A stretch of 64,000 nt of DNA from the NCBI GenBank assembly GCA_020086605.1, contig JACBWW010000049.1, positions 4,664,469-4,728,468 of the forward strand, read 5' to 3'. This document shows positions 1-13,100 of this stretch, one piece after another; the first letter of the stretch is position 1; each line of letters begins with the position of its first letter. The notes beneath the pieces are model-generated. The model saw nothing but the letters and a program-made list of their open reading frames with translations. It was not told where the DNA came from and did not search any database. The translations under genes and the position numbers were made by a program. Source of the stretch: Lanius collurio. Taxonomy: Eukaryota > Chordata > Aves > Passeriformes > Laniidae.

Positions 1-3000
1 TGGAGGCAGGCTTTTTTTCAGATCTTTTTTCTCTCTACAGATGGAGATGTTTATAGACAGACTAAACAGAGCTGCAGTTTCCAGGGGGCATCCTGGGACA
101 AGGGACATGTGTGCCACCAGGCATCACTAAACCCTTCACACAGGGAGCTATCCTAGAGACACATGAGATAAAACTCTGAAGGGCTGTATTTAGCCCCTTT
201 AGCCCCTGGATTAAACCCCATTTGCTACCTTTGCAATCACCCGTGGCTGCAGCCAGCAAGGCAAGGTACCACGAGCCTCACTCCTCACTCTGCATGGAAA
301 TGAAAGTCAATCACGTGAGAAATAATTTGATCTGCACATGTGAAAAAGATCAGATTGGGTTATACCACCAACCCTGCCCTCTCCTAATTTAAAAGTGCTG
401 AATTTTGTCCAAATTCATATTCCAAATCTGTATTTGATATGCAGTGTGTGGGAGCCAGATATTTACACACCTGTTCTTGTCTCTCACCACCTCAAGAAAA
501 CAGTCTCTTTGTGTATCAGATACCTGGATACTGTCTGGGGCCACAAAGATGACCCCTCCCTCTCCTCTGGAGAAATGCCCTAATCAGGGGATGAGTCCTG
601 ACAATCACCCAAGGGCAAAGCAGCTCTGCTGTCTCCTTCAGACCTGACACCACACCAGCATCCTCTTAAGAGCGAGACATTTGCGGATGACAAATAGGTG
701 AGGGAAAAAGGGAGTGTAATGAGGGGAGGAGGTGTGTGGGGGAAAAAAGCAAGCAGCAGTGCTCATTAGAGACACAGGGAAATGATGCCTTTCATACCTG
801 CTTCCCTCCCTTTTGCTCCCTCCGTTCTTCAGACAAATGAGATACCCACGGCGCACGCAGCGCGCGGGCGTGCTTCCTCAATTATTAATGGGAGATGCTT
901 TGTTTTATTTAATGCCATGGTTTTGATTAGTTTATTCTCCAGGGATATGCTTTTTCTTCTCCTCTCCCCTGTCTCCCTGTTTCCTCCTCCTTTCTTTGAT
1001 CTACCTCCAACCCATTTTTCCCCTCTCAGGAATGATGCCGCTTTTGCCACCAGGTGCTTTGCTCACCCGGGCTCAGGTGAGTCAGGCAGGCACAAAGGGC
1101 CACACACTGCCAGAGCCCCTTCTTGGGAGAGAGTCAGCCTTGCTGGAAAATAATGAGAACTGGCAGCTCTGATGATCCAAAGCCAAGAAACATATGCCTG
1201 GGCTGCCTCTTTCATCTCTGTAATTGGGTTTTTCTACTCCTGTCAATTAGGGCCTTTTTCCTCTTCCGGCTGCCCCGGTGAGTCTCCTTTCTCAGTGTGA
1301 GTGTCTGAATGGCTGATCACAGGGGTGGCCCTGGGGTAACTGGCACCAGGGTGATGCACAGAGGTAGGTTTGTACAGCTTCACAGGATCCCACTGGAAAA
1401 CCCTACAGGTACTTTGATACAAGAGGACTATTTCTGCCAGTGAGAGACGACACCTCTGAGCTCAAGGAGTGTGGGTCTTCTTTCCTCTTACCTTCAGAAT
1501 AGCCTCAGTGCTACAAAGAAAATGCAATGTTTTTTTTTACCTACTTCCTCTTCCAGCTGTGAAGTTTACTCTCAGTGGTGCATTTATTGACAAAGGATTA
1601 CCCTTACCTGCAGCAAAGCCCCCTGCTCTTGCACTGATGGTCAGAGAGTGACTTCAAGCAGGCAGCCTCTCTTCTGGGAGAGCAATGTCTGCAGAGGATG
1701 ACCCCTTACCTGCCCTCAATTTGACCTTGCACCTCTTCTCAAGCCCTGGCCCCAGCTCTTGATGCCTGGGGCCATGAGGCTGCAGGCAGCAGGCCAGAGC
1801 CAGGCAAGTCTGCTGTAATCCAGCCTGGACAGCCTGGCTCCTAATGGGAAAATGTCAAGCTCAACAGCACAGGAGTTGGTGAAAAAGCTGAGGGCTACAT
1901 TTTAAATTTTGCCAGATAATGAACAGCTCATCTTGTTGTTGAGCAGGACAAAAACTCCTTGCTTTTATCTCCAACAAACAGCATCTCAATTCAAAGGGGA
2001 ACGCAGGGCTGGGAACCTCAGCTGCCAGGCTGGAGGCAGTGACTCTCCATCAGCAGTAACTCCTCTGGTCACCAGCACAGACACCAGTCTGCACAAGCTG
2101 GAAAACACTGAGAATTTTTTCCATGAAGCAGATTTGAAGGTAATTTTGTCCCATAAAAGAAGAAGAGGCAAAAGGTATTCACGTTGAAAATACCTTGAAT
2201 TTCACATTTCTTAGGACAATCTTTCCCTCTGCCCAATCCCCTCCTCCCTTTTTTTATTGTAAAGGTAAAGTGAAAGAAAAAAATATTGCTTTTAGTTTTT
2301 CTTGGCAACTGCAAAACAAGATTCAAAAAGGGTTACTTGAACATCAGTATATGCAAAAATTCCAGTTACAAATGCAGCTGCAGAAAGCTGATAAAACCCT
2401 TCCTTCCTCTTGCTTTCTCCTTGCACTTTTTGATGCAGTGTTCAGAATTCTGTTGAAAGTACCTGATATTTTGTGATTCAGGATAGATGTGAGCAACCAG
2501 AGAGCAGCTGCTCCAGGACCATTCTGGACTCTGCTTTTCAGACCTGTCTGCAGATTTGGATCCAGCTGCATCCAAACCCTCTGCAGCCTTCCAGCTGGAA
2601 GGATACTGATTTCTCAGAGAATCTATATAACTACAGATTACAAATACTGCAGCTAAAGCTCTCCTCTCTTAACCACACACAGTGCAGTTGCAAATTAGAC
2701 TTAAAAGACTGCTTTTTGAATTAAAAAAAAAAAAATTCTGCATTAATTTTACTGCCAGGCTGTGCCCAAAAGGGCCACAAGGGATAGAGGTGGCTGGGCA
2801 TGTCTCTGTGTCCCACATGCATGAGCCACACGCTCTTTATGCTTCACCAATTTTTCACCTGAAAAAAATACTGCAATGACCAAGTGCTGTTGTATTTCAT
2901 ACAATACTCATCTTTGCATGACCAAATAGGTTTATCTGAGTAGTTGTCAGCAGCAGACATTTGGGGGTAGTTATACATCAGCCTTGCTGTTTAAAAAAAA

Positions 3001-6000
3001 ATAAAAAGTGGTCAAATTCAGAGAAGACAAATTATTTCACAAGCCTCAACACCAATTAAATGTGTACTTCATTTTCATATGATATATTGCAGGTGTCTGA
3101 AGGGCCTGTTGCTGGCTGTGTTCCTGACTGTGCGTGTGATTCCCTGGATCTGCTCCCTTGCAGAAGCAGTCAGGGGGATGCAGCAGAGGAACACAGGTCC
3201 CTCCCCAAATCTGTGCTCTGAGCACACATGCAGGGATGTGATGGTTCTCCAGCCATTCATGGGCCCTGTGAGGAGAAAGCACAATTTGGAGGACATGGGA
3301 AAGGTGCTTCCCAGAATCAAGCACTGGAGTAATTAATGTTCCTGAAGAGTGAACTCCAAGGAGTCTGTGACTGAGAATAGAGATGCACTGATGTGTCTGC
3401 TTAATCAGGGAAGAGTAATGAACAGATCCACAGGGTCTGTGTGGATCAAATTCCACTCGTATGCTGTGATGGAAATTACACCAGACTCTGTTGAATATTG
3501 AGGAATTATTCTAATTTGAGACAAAGTGCCCTACCTGCAGGGGACTGACAGCTCTCCAAATCTCACAGGAGCAGGTGAAAATGAGAGAAGACAACTGAAT
3601 ACCACACCTGAACTCTTCTGATTACACACAACATTATAGTTAAGACAAAATCTATAAAGCTATCAAGGTAAATATGCTGCTATTCTTGCTGGCCAGTCTT
3701 CCCAGCCACTAGGAACCCAAAGAGCAAGCCATAAAATTGGGTTGTAACCTGGACCTCTGTATCTGTCAGAGGACAGTGGCCTGAATAATAAGCTCAGCCT
3801 TAAAGCTCTAGCTGGTCTCATGCTGCCAACCCATTCTTCACAAAGCGATGATCTGCATAATTGTTTTCTGAAGAATTGGCAACAAAACAGACAATGTAAT
3901 TTTAAAATTTAGACCTGAATTCTCTTTAATAATAACTGAGGGCATCATTTTAAGTACTGGGCCTTTAAATAATTTTTTAAAACAAATACAGTATTTGTAT
4001 AACAGTTTGCATTTGCTGCCTCCCCCAAGCTTTTTCATTTATTTCCTCTTCTTCCATCATCTCAATTACCATAGAAAGTGGATAAATGCCAGGGAAGACA
4101 GACACAGCTTACGACATCTCTGAATGCCCAGGAGGAAGGCAGGTCCCTGGGGGGCAGGAGCTTGAGTTCAATGCAAATTTCAGGCAAAGAAGAGGAGGGA
4201 CCAGCACCTGAATGTCACATTAGAGAGAATTATCTAATTGCTGACTATTAGTCCTCTATATGACTCAAAAACCTGTCTGTGCCTCTTACTAGATCTTTAC
4301 CCAGGACATAATTACTGGGAATTGAATTAGATGCTGAAATGATGCAGTAAAACTGGCAATAAGCACAAATTCAGACCCTGTCCTTTATCTCATGCTGTGG
4401 TTGCCAATAGGAAGCACAGTGACAGCTTAAGTTTGTTTGGGCACAACAGCCTCAGGATTTTCTGCCCCAGTTTTCAGGCACATCAGATTCTGCTATGGCA
4501 AGTAGATCTGTTATCCAGAAGAGGCATCACTGCTACTCCAGAAATGCAAACATCATTTTCAGAGTTTGATTCCTGCTTCCCAAGGCCATGCTGCTTTTCC
4601 AAGAAGTATCCCCACATGCCCAGGTCACATCCCCTTCTCTTATGGCCAGTCTCAACCAGCTCCCTTGATCTCACTTGGCCAAGTGCTGACCCTAAATAAA
4701 TTCTGACCCCTAGGAACAACCTTCAGTGAGATGAGGGAGGTCAAAACCACAGAACATGCAGCTTTTGTAGAAATTATGGGCTTTGCCATCTCCTTCAACC
4801 TCCACTAACTCTTGCTGAATAAGATTCAACGTGCTATAGCCATAAAAAACAACAGAGACCTTGATTTCCCACTGAAGCTCTTTTTTTTAATCTTCTATCC
4901 AGCTTGTCTGAAATCCTGTGATCTGCTTCACTTCATCTTGACAGCTCCAGCACCTCGGTGGCAGGAGAAGGAGCCCACTGAGAACCAGCTGACACCTTGC
5001 TGTGCCCAGCGTGGCCCTCCCAGGTCCCCACTGCCTCCCAGGGAGTCCCATCTGTGCTGTGTGGATGTGGAAGGGCAGCAGATGTCTGAGCAAAGCCCAG
5101 CACTGAGCCTGGCCTGGGCCAGGAGCCTGTGTCACAGTCCCATGGCCAGGCTGGGCCCCCTCCACCCCCTGTCCCTTGTGCTCCCTTGAGGCTCCCCTTT
5201 CATCCCAAATAAACATGGGAAGGCTGCTCTGTGCTGGTGGCAGTGAGTTAAATGGAGCTCCAGTGCTCCATAACTGAGAAATGTGCAGTCACAGGAGGTG
5301 GCAGGGAAGGAATGGCTTTGAAGCTGAGCTTCAGAGGGTCCCTCTGGGGCTTTTTGTTGGTTTTTTTCTTCCTTACACTTGTTTTTTGCTTTTTAAATAT
5401 ACGTATTTTAAATGGCTATGCAAATAAATGAGGATCTGGGGGAGGATCTGCCACAGCACAGAAAGGAAAGACATTTCTATGCACCAGACAAAGAAATAAA
5501 ACATGAGAGGACATGGTATCTTCCCTTCCCTTGGTAGCAGTCATTAATAATACCAGGCTGGAGCAGTGGTGTTTGGATGTTCACACCTTTCCATGGTGCA
5601 CTCTGCTGCACCCTCGTGTGTTTGCTATTTGCAGCTCATAATTGAAAATCTTCTCTTGCTTAAAAAGCCCCAGGGAGGAAATATCAAAAAAGGAAAAAAA
5701 TCTCCAACTTGCTACCAATCCCAAGTTCAGGGGGAGCCACCCAAAACCCTTCCAATCCTTCCTATGAGCTGTAGGGTGAAACATAAAATGTTCTTCCAGA
5801 ATCTGGAGTCCAGGCAGTTAATAGACACTCAGCAGTAATTTGTGATAAAAGAAAAAGAAGCAGGAAAAAAGCAGCGAAAGAGGGGGAAAGAGGTTCTTGT
5901 TCTATTCCATAAGATTATCTATGTTTCCTAACTGAATTAAAAATCAAAGCAGAATATACTGTTTCCAAATGAAAGCAATTTTTTTTTAAATTGTCTTTCC

Positions 6001-6015
6001 AAATTTGTAGGTATT

Positions 6016-6036
6016 AAAAAAAAAAAAAAAAAAAAA
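6016..6036 (+). repeat. Poly(A) run
   Basis: Twenty-one consecutive A residues followed by an A/G-rich stretch to about 6047. No retrotransposed body was recognised upstream, so this is treated as a simple repeat. Confidence 0.9.
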
Positions 6037-8774
6037 GAAAAAGAAAGTGTTAAATTGTTTAAAAAAAACGGAGCAATTTGTGGCTGAGATCATTCAGTGT
6101 TGTGATCAGCACAGTACTCACTCTTTTATATCTCCTCCTTTCAGACTGGAGACCAGAGAAGGAAAAAAAATACTCATTAGATGATGAAGAGCAAATCAGA
6201 ACTGCTTCAATGCTGGAGCTCAACACATTCTGAGAGATTTTAAGGTCATCTTGCTAGACAGAAAAGGAAATGATTACAGGAAATATTACACTTCATGCTT
6301 CTGCAGCTGGATTAAGTGTTTTATTACTTACCACTGAGGACACTTCTGTTTGACACAAATATATTTGTTAGAGTATTTTATTAAATTACAGCAAACATCT
6401 GAATTCAGAGTGGGGCTATTGAGAAGCTAAATGTAAGAAGAATTGACATTACAGTGTCTCAGCAGCAGTAAAGCTGTAATCAGTGCTGACAGATATTACT
6501 CATGTGCTTTAGGCTCAAGAAGCTGTTCAGATACCACCATGGAAAAGCAGAAAAGCACGAATTACCAGGAGTTCCCTAGGAACACAGCACCATGGAAAAA
6601 GGCTCTCCAGAGACACTTCTCCCTATTTTTCACCAAGAGTTCTACAAAACTGAGGGCTGTATGTAAATAACTGGCAAATCCTTTGGTATTTAGGAAGATC
6701 TGGCATATTTGTTAATAGTTCTGCCTCCTGACCATACATGACTGCATAGACAGCTTATCCAACATTATCAGAGTGTCTGGCCCCTGAAGCTGTAGACAAA
6801 TTGTAGGCAGAAAAGGAAACTATCCCACTGAGTGTTTTTCAAGCAAAATTTTAAGGCTTGTTTCATGAATCTTTTAATTACCATTTGTTTTTTTTGAATG
6901 TTTGGAAACAGTAATTTTAGATCCTTTATTTTGCTGTTTCTAGCAGGAGAATTAGGAAGGGCTGGTTGCTAGTGCCTGCTGTACCCCAAGACACCCTGCA
7001 AGAGCTTGGCAGGACTGAATGCCAGGTCAGGGCAGCTGAAGGGCAGCAACCCATTCTTTTCTTCTCCCTTGGACATGGGAGGCAGGAAGAGAGGTATAAA
7101 ACAGTATCAACAGTGGGGCATCCCCAGTGGGATCCTCTTATTTAAGTAATTGTTAATTCCAGGCCAGAAGGAAGTTCTGTTCAGCAACAAATAGACCAGT
7201 GTTCTGTAACAATGTGGGTGCAGTATGACCCCATTTTTTTTGGTTAGCTGTCACAGAACTACTGTGCAGGGAACATTTTTCACATCTCCAATACGTGAAA
7301 GGCATTTTCAAAGGGTTAAATGCCTCTTGCTCATCACAAGGCAATGAATTTCCCAGAGGAACGTTCTTAAGCTTATCCTTTATTCTTTTCTCTCTGGTTT
7401 GTAGTCCTGGGAGTCATTAGTGCACAGGTACATCTCAAGACATTTTTGCAATACCTTAGGAATTGCACCACTGAGATTACTTCCTCTCCCCAGCATGCAA
7501 ATCATCCCTAAAAGGGTTTTCCTGGAAAACAATTCCTTACATTCTTTCCCAAGCGTATGTGCTCTTTTATTTGTCAGGGATCAAAAAGCTTATGTGACAA
7601 TGCATAAGGAGATATTTAAACCCAGAGTACTTTGAGGTGGCAGCAGCTTTTTCTTTGCTTCATTTTTTCTCATTCTTTTTTCCCATTCATCTGCTGAGCC
7701 AGAAGCTCTGAAAAAAAAAACCAAACCACATTTAAATGGTTGTTCAATGCCTTAATGTGCTGAAACCAGCCAGTTTCTCTGCAAAATTCACTTAGGCACC
7801 AGCTGTTTACCTGTAACTTCTTGCAGTAGACAAGTTTTTTCCTTTATACACCCCTTGGCCTTTTATTTTCCTTACTCAAAGTTTGCATGTAGTGAAGGGT
7901 ATCTCTTGCAGAAAGCTCCATCCCACCTGGTTCAGGGGTGCAGGATTATCCTCAGATGTCTGCAGCACTTCTGTCAAAGTCTCTTGACAACACCAAGCTT
8001 GTCCTTTAAGTCTCCAGCCTGTAATGAGCAGCAGGTGCCAGATGTATGAAACAAGGTACTACGTATTTGCCCCTAATTAAATCCTCATGAAGTATCCAAA
8101 TCCCTCGAGGATTTCAAGGGCTCAAACCCAGCTGAGGACCCTCACTCAATTGCAGCTCTCTGAAGACAAACACAGGTGATCTTTCCCAAAGTTAAATGTC
8201 CTGGATGGTGATGTTGGATGTATGCTCACGTTCCAGGGATTTTGTAAGGAATTAAAAGCCAAGACCCAGGTCAACAACAAATTGCAGTTTGGCCATTCAC
8301 ATCAGGACTGAGATTTACATAATTAGGCAAGAAGCAAGAGCTTTGGGGACCAACACACAGAGTGTTTCAAAGTCTCCAACAGTTTGTGAGTTCAGACAGA
8401 CCACCAGCTCTTTGGGCTGGGTCTCCTGCTGGCTGTGCCAGAGCATTGACTAACTCCACAGGGAGTCCTTCCTCCAGACTCTGTTTTGCTGCTTCACAAA
8501 AATAAAACAGTTACAGTTTAGGTGGGATTTCTAGTTCCTGGAAGTCTCCCTTAAAATGAAGCTGACTGACAAAATCCCACCTTGTTTTTTCCTGGTGTTA
8601 GCGACCCCCAGACAAAGCCACTGGAAATGATAGCACCATGTAGAGAAGTTCAAGGGTCTAATGCAACAAAGGACCTGTGTGTTCAGCTCTTTTTCTCCTT
8701 TAGAGGAGAAAAGTCTTTTTCTTTTTTAGTTTCCTCTCTGGAGAGAGCTTTATTTAAAATTCTGTTTGTACATC

Positions 8775-8798
8775 TTTTTTTTTTTTTTTTTTCTTTAG
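8775..8798 (+). promoter_or_regulatory. Long T run ending in an acceptor-like CTTTAG
   Basis: Eighteen T residues followed by CTTTAG, an excellent 3' splice-site match on the plus strand. An ATG-initiated 94-codon open frame starts 12 bases downstream (8811-9095). No donor or coding homology was recognised, so this may be coincidence. Confidence 0.2.
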
Positions 8799-9993
8799 TG
8801 CCTCTGGGCCATGCGAAGTCTGGAAGCTCAAGAATTCAAACTTCAAGGAGGTTGTTTAGAAAAAAACTTCAGCGTGCTACAGCATTTTGCAAACCCCAGA
8901 TGCAGGCTAGTGCCTTTGATTATTCATACATGCCATTCAGGCTCTGCCTCTGTCAAACATTTTATATTTCCACACTATTGGATGAAAAATTCCCCATCCA
9001 GCAGTTGCCTCGTGAAGCAGAAAATGCTAATGTTTGTGTCTGTTGCAATGTACCTCTGGCAAGAAAAACAGAGCCTCTGTGCAGGGAAATCTTAGTGCTG
9101 TCAACCTCTCCTTTTCAGGTAGAGAATGCACCTATGTCATATTTTTATATAATCACTGTAGGTTGGTCTCAGCAGAGAACAAAGAGCTTAAATTTATGGC
9201 TTGCCTGACTGTGGTTGTCCCCTGCAGCTCATTTGACTATTCATCATGCTCCACACCATCAGCCCTTTGTACAGCTGAGGATGTCACCTATCAGAGGAGA
9301 AACCCTTTGGTCATGTCATAAATTTAACATTATACATTAAATATCTGTATTATTATAACACTGACATAAAATGTTTTATATGTGTTAAATCTTTAGAACC
9401 CTGTACAAAGAGATTTTGACTGTTATGTCCTCCTCAGGCTGTAGCTCCAGTAATTATACAATATTCCTCCCATAATGGAGCAGAGTTTGAACTGGTTGGA
9501 AAGCCAAAATCAATGCAGCACCACTGCAGCAGCTCTGCCAATCCATGATGGACTGGCAGTGCCTTCCTCCCCTTCATCCCTTATCCAGCTGTGCAGGGAC
9601 TGAGCCCCAGCTCAGCTTTACCTGTGAGGCTCAGGCAGCACAGCTCATCAGGCAGGGGAAGGAGGTTTGGTCCTTGCTGGGCTTGGACAGGCTGGGAAGC
9701 TGCGAGCTCCACAGACAGCATGGAGTACATGGAGCCATATAATTCCAGCTGTCCCCATCTCTACTCTCCAGGCAACCCTGGGAAGGGGTTTAGCTGAGAG
9801 GACAGTCCCCACTGGCACTTCAAATGGGACCAGACACCAATGTTCAGGCAACTACAATCTGCTGGAGCCCTTACCTAAGTAAACCCAAAAGAAGAACCCA
9901 GAAAAATAAGAGAGGTACCCAGCTGAAGGGTGAGGAATGTGATGAGGCACTGAACAGGCTGATCTAAGAGGCAGTGAAATCTTCTCCTTGGAG

Positions 9994-10050
9994 ATCATGG
10001 AATCACAGAATATCCTGAAATGGAATGGACCCACAGGGATCATCGAGTCC
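9994..10050 (-). mobile_element. CR1 LINE 3'-end fragment, minus orientation
   Basis: The block reads ATCATGGAATCACAGAATAT and continues with a TGGAATGGACCCACAGGGAT-type sequence. This is the reverse complement of the CR1 3' terminus, where the element ends in short ATTCTATGAT-like repeats. Only about 57 bases are recognisable, so subfamily assignment is not possible. A CR1 3' end of opposite orientation follows directly. Confidence 0.6.
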
Positions 10051-10069
10051 ACTGAGATAATAAAAACTC

Positions 10070-10166
10070 AGCTGGAGCAGGCTGTGAGTGACCTCCCCTA
10101 AGCTGGCCCTGATTTTAGAGTGCATCAGAGACATCCAGAGGTCCCTTCCAACCTGAATTATGCTAC
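10070..10166 (+). mobile_element. CR1 LINE 3'-end fragment, plus orientation
   Basis: The block ends GAGGTCCCTTCCAACCTGAA followed by TTATGCTACA, the typical plus-orientation CR1 3' end (GGTCCCTTCCAACC plus degenerate ATTCTATGA repeats). The 5' side fades into unrecognisable sequence. It faces the preceding minus-orientation fragment, so the two 3' ends point outward. Confidence 0.65.
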
Positions 10167-13100
10167 AAACTCAGGCTAACAGATGGGATGGAGCCCACAG
10201 AACAGATAAATAAGATTGGGGTTGCCAACAAGGGATCTTGCTCTTGACCCTCCAAAAGACAGGGTGAGATGGATTTGCATCTCAGCCAGTGTCATGTTAT
10301 GGTTTGATTTTCCAGAGAGAAAACACAGCTTGAGAACAAGTGTATTTATTTGATTTTCATTAGCTAGGCACAAAAATAACCCGAGTCAGCTGAACTCTCC
10401 TCGTGCTTTTCAGTTTTACAGATTTTTTCTCAGAAAGCTTCCAAAATTTAGAAATATTCCCAGGCAACCTTCCAAAACTCAGAAAGCAGAGAATATTGAA
10501 CACTGTTTTCCTTCTTCTAGACTCCCTCTTTAATTTTAATCAGCAGGGAATATATTTTCAAAGTGGCACTTAGAGGCAGACAAATCACCTTAAAAGGTAA
10601 GGGTATTTCTGTCCCTAAATCACCATGACCAGCTTTAAATCATGCCCGAAGGCAGCTCATTACTCTGCCCAGGCAAAGAGCAAGGCAGAGGGAAAACTCT
10701 GGGTGCCAGAACAGGTCTGAGGATTTTTTGCTTGAGGAACCCACATTCTTTGCACATGCTTAGGAAGGATCCCAGGAGCAGGACCCCCATCCCTGGGACC
10801 TGTTTCTCACAGGACCTCTGTGTAATCTTCTGTTTTTTTCTTTTTGCTGCCCACTCCCTGGAGCACCCACTCTGCACAGCATCAGAGTCTCTGTTTTTTA
10901 ACACAGGGTGAAAGAACAGATGGTAACTCCACAGGTCTGCACCTATATGAACAATACATCAGCCAAAATGGCATCTCAATCCATATCTTCTCACTCCACA
11001 GACAAGATGTCAGGTTAATTGCTGCTCTGGACTTGTGTTCACACGCTGCATTTTTGGTTTAATTACACCTCATTAATTTTCACTTTCTAAGCTTACAAAG
11101 AGCAGTGAGAAACCCAGATACTCACTCCCATTTTTCAGGCACCTTAATTTCTTTCCATTCTGGGTGTGTGACATGCACAACACATTGACACCAGAACACT
11201 TGGGAACAGAAAGTTAAGACCCAAACACAAAAGCATTTATTCTGTTGACTTCCCATTGAGCTCAGTGGGATGTTTAGAATCTCACCAGGAGCAAAGAGCA
11301 AAGATGGTTGGCTGAATTGGAGCCCAAGGAGGAGGCCAGGACCACACAGAGAGCTGGAAAGTGCTCCAAGAATAAAGCCCAGGAGCCTCCTGGCTCCTTG
11401 CTCCCCATTCAGGACACAGGATCAGGCTTCCTCTCTCCACTGATGTCATGTAGGAGCAATAAGGGATGACACAGGAGACCCCATGTGTGATTTGGGGATG
11501 GCCTGTGCATCTTTGATTCACAGTGACTGATGTTCCAGGTAACCAACACAGAAAATATTTGAAGAGTGGGATGTAACAAATCTGAATATACCTAATTGAG
11601 AGAAAATAAAACTGCACAAGTAACTGGCTTTAAAGCTAAGATTAAAAAATATTTAAACACATAGGTCATGGTATTATCTGCCACACTGATATGTGATGAA
11701 AATGATGGACTTCAGGAAATAAGACATTTCTAGATTTTCAGGAGTATTAACAACTTTGAATGAGGCTAAAAACCACACTTCCTCAACCCTCCTTACAAAA
11801 CAGTAATGTTACAACACATAAAAAGAAAACTTAATTTTTAACAGAAGAAACTGTTAAAGTGGCCCTTCCCAACACAAAGCCACTCATTAAAACTTTTTTT
11901 TTCAGCACAAAGGAAAAGAACAAACTACACATACGAGATGGCCCAAACAGCTGCCTCTGCTTTTCTTTTCTGAATGAGTTCTCCTGAGGCAGTTTCCCCC
12001 TGGCACAGACACAAAACCTCAGAGCTCTGCTCCTACTGCTGTGGGCTCCAGCCACATTTAAACACAAGGCAGAGTCCTGGAGCTCCTCATGTGCACCCTC
12101 TGCAAACATCTCCAGCACCACTCCCAGCACCTCCTGCAGAACGCTGACATTCACATTGCCTGTGATGCAAATTTCTCTGAGCTTAAATATCAGCTGAGGT
12201 ATTTCTGACTGCCTTCAGTGCTCTTTCCGTGAGATAACCCCTGCCTCAAAAGGGGGGAAATGCAATAATTAGACAGTCATGGCAGGAAAAAGGATCAAGC
12301 ATGTCTGCTAGTCCCATCCTTCTTATGTTTGAGATAATCATGGCATTTTGAAGACAATGAGAGTTTTTTGAAACTTCCTTGGCTGAATGCTGGCCTTTAT
12401 GAATATAGCTGCTTTGAGGGAGCTGCATGTACAAAATGCCTTCATTGAATAGCATCACTTAACTATGCAGGCATTTTCTTAGATTATTTCCTCTTGTTTG
12501 GAGCTTACCTATCCCAAATATCTTCAATTTTAAATTAGCTTAAGTTTAGGGATGTCATCATTGCTGCATATTAACTCACTGGTAAAAAAATCCAATTATA
12601 AACTCAGCTAGAATCCAGAATGAAATGCAGCAGATAGTGCTAAAATCTTTAGGAATTAGAATAACTGCTGATAAAAAAGCCATTATCTTTTCCTGAATGC
12701 TTGGTTGCACAAATCCAACTCAAGGTGAGAACAAACAAATTTGGGAGAACTTCTTTGGCATAAACTTGACAAGGGCCTATAAAAACAGCTTTTCAGAAGC
12801 ATAGCTCAGGTCTGAAATCTTGCAGCAAGAGGATGAAAAAGACATCCAAGCTATTGAGCCTTTATTCCCTCTCACACTCCTCTACACACAGCCCTGCACA
12901 CCAGGATGACTTAAAACCTGGGAATGGAAAAGTACATGGACTGAGAAAACCACAACTTAACATAACCTGGCAGGGTTGAAATGCCCTTGAAATGAGAGGT
13001 GGAAATCCAGGATCCTTCATACATTCCTGTTTGGATGGGGTCAATGAAAGAATGATGCTTTCCCTGGAGAAAATAGGGGTTGCAGGATCTCTGGTACCAA

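Larger units (their letters stand above)
1..9993. other. Intergenic sequence downstream of FAM107B
   Basis: No protein gene, RNA gene or mobile element was recognised. Seen: a small CpG cluster at 849-872 inside an otherwise AT-rich stretch, a GC-rich patch at about 4950-5200 followed by an AATAAA at 5208-5213, a 21-base A run at 6016-6036, and an 18-base T run at 8775-8792 ending in an acceptor-like CTTTAG. In mammals FRMD4A lies on this side of FAM107B, but no FRMD4A coding sequence is visible. Confidence 0.55.

Noticed and set aside
8582..9208. 208-codon open frame on the plus strand
   Set aside because: It starts at TTG and spans a poly-T run translated as poly-Phe, with no homology recognised.
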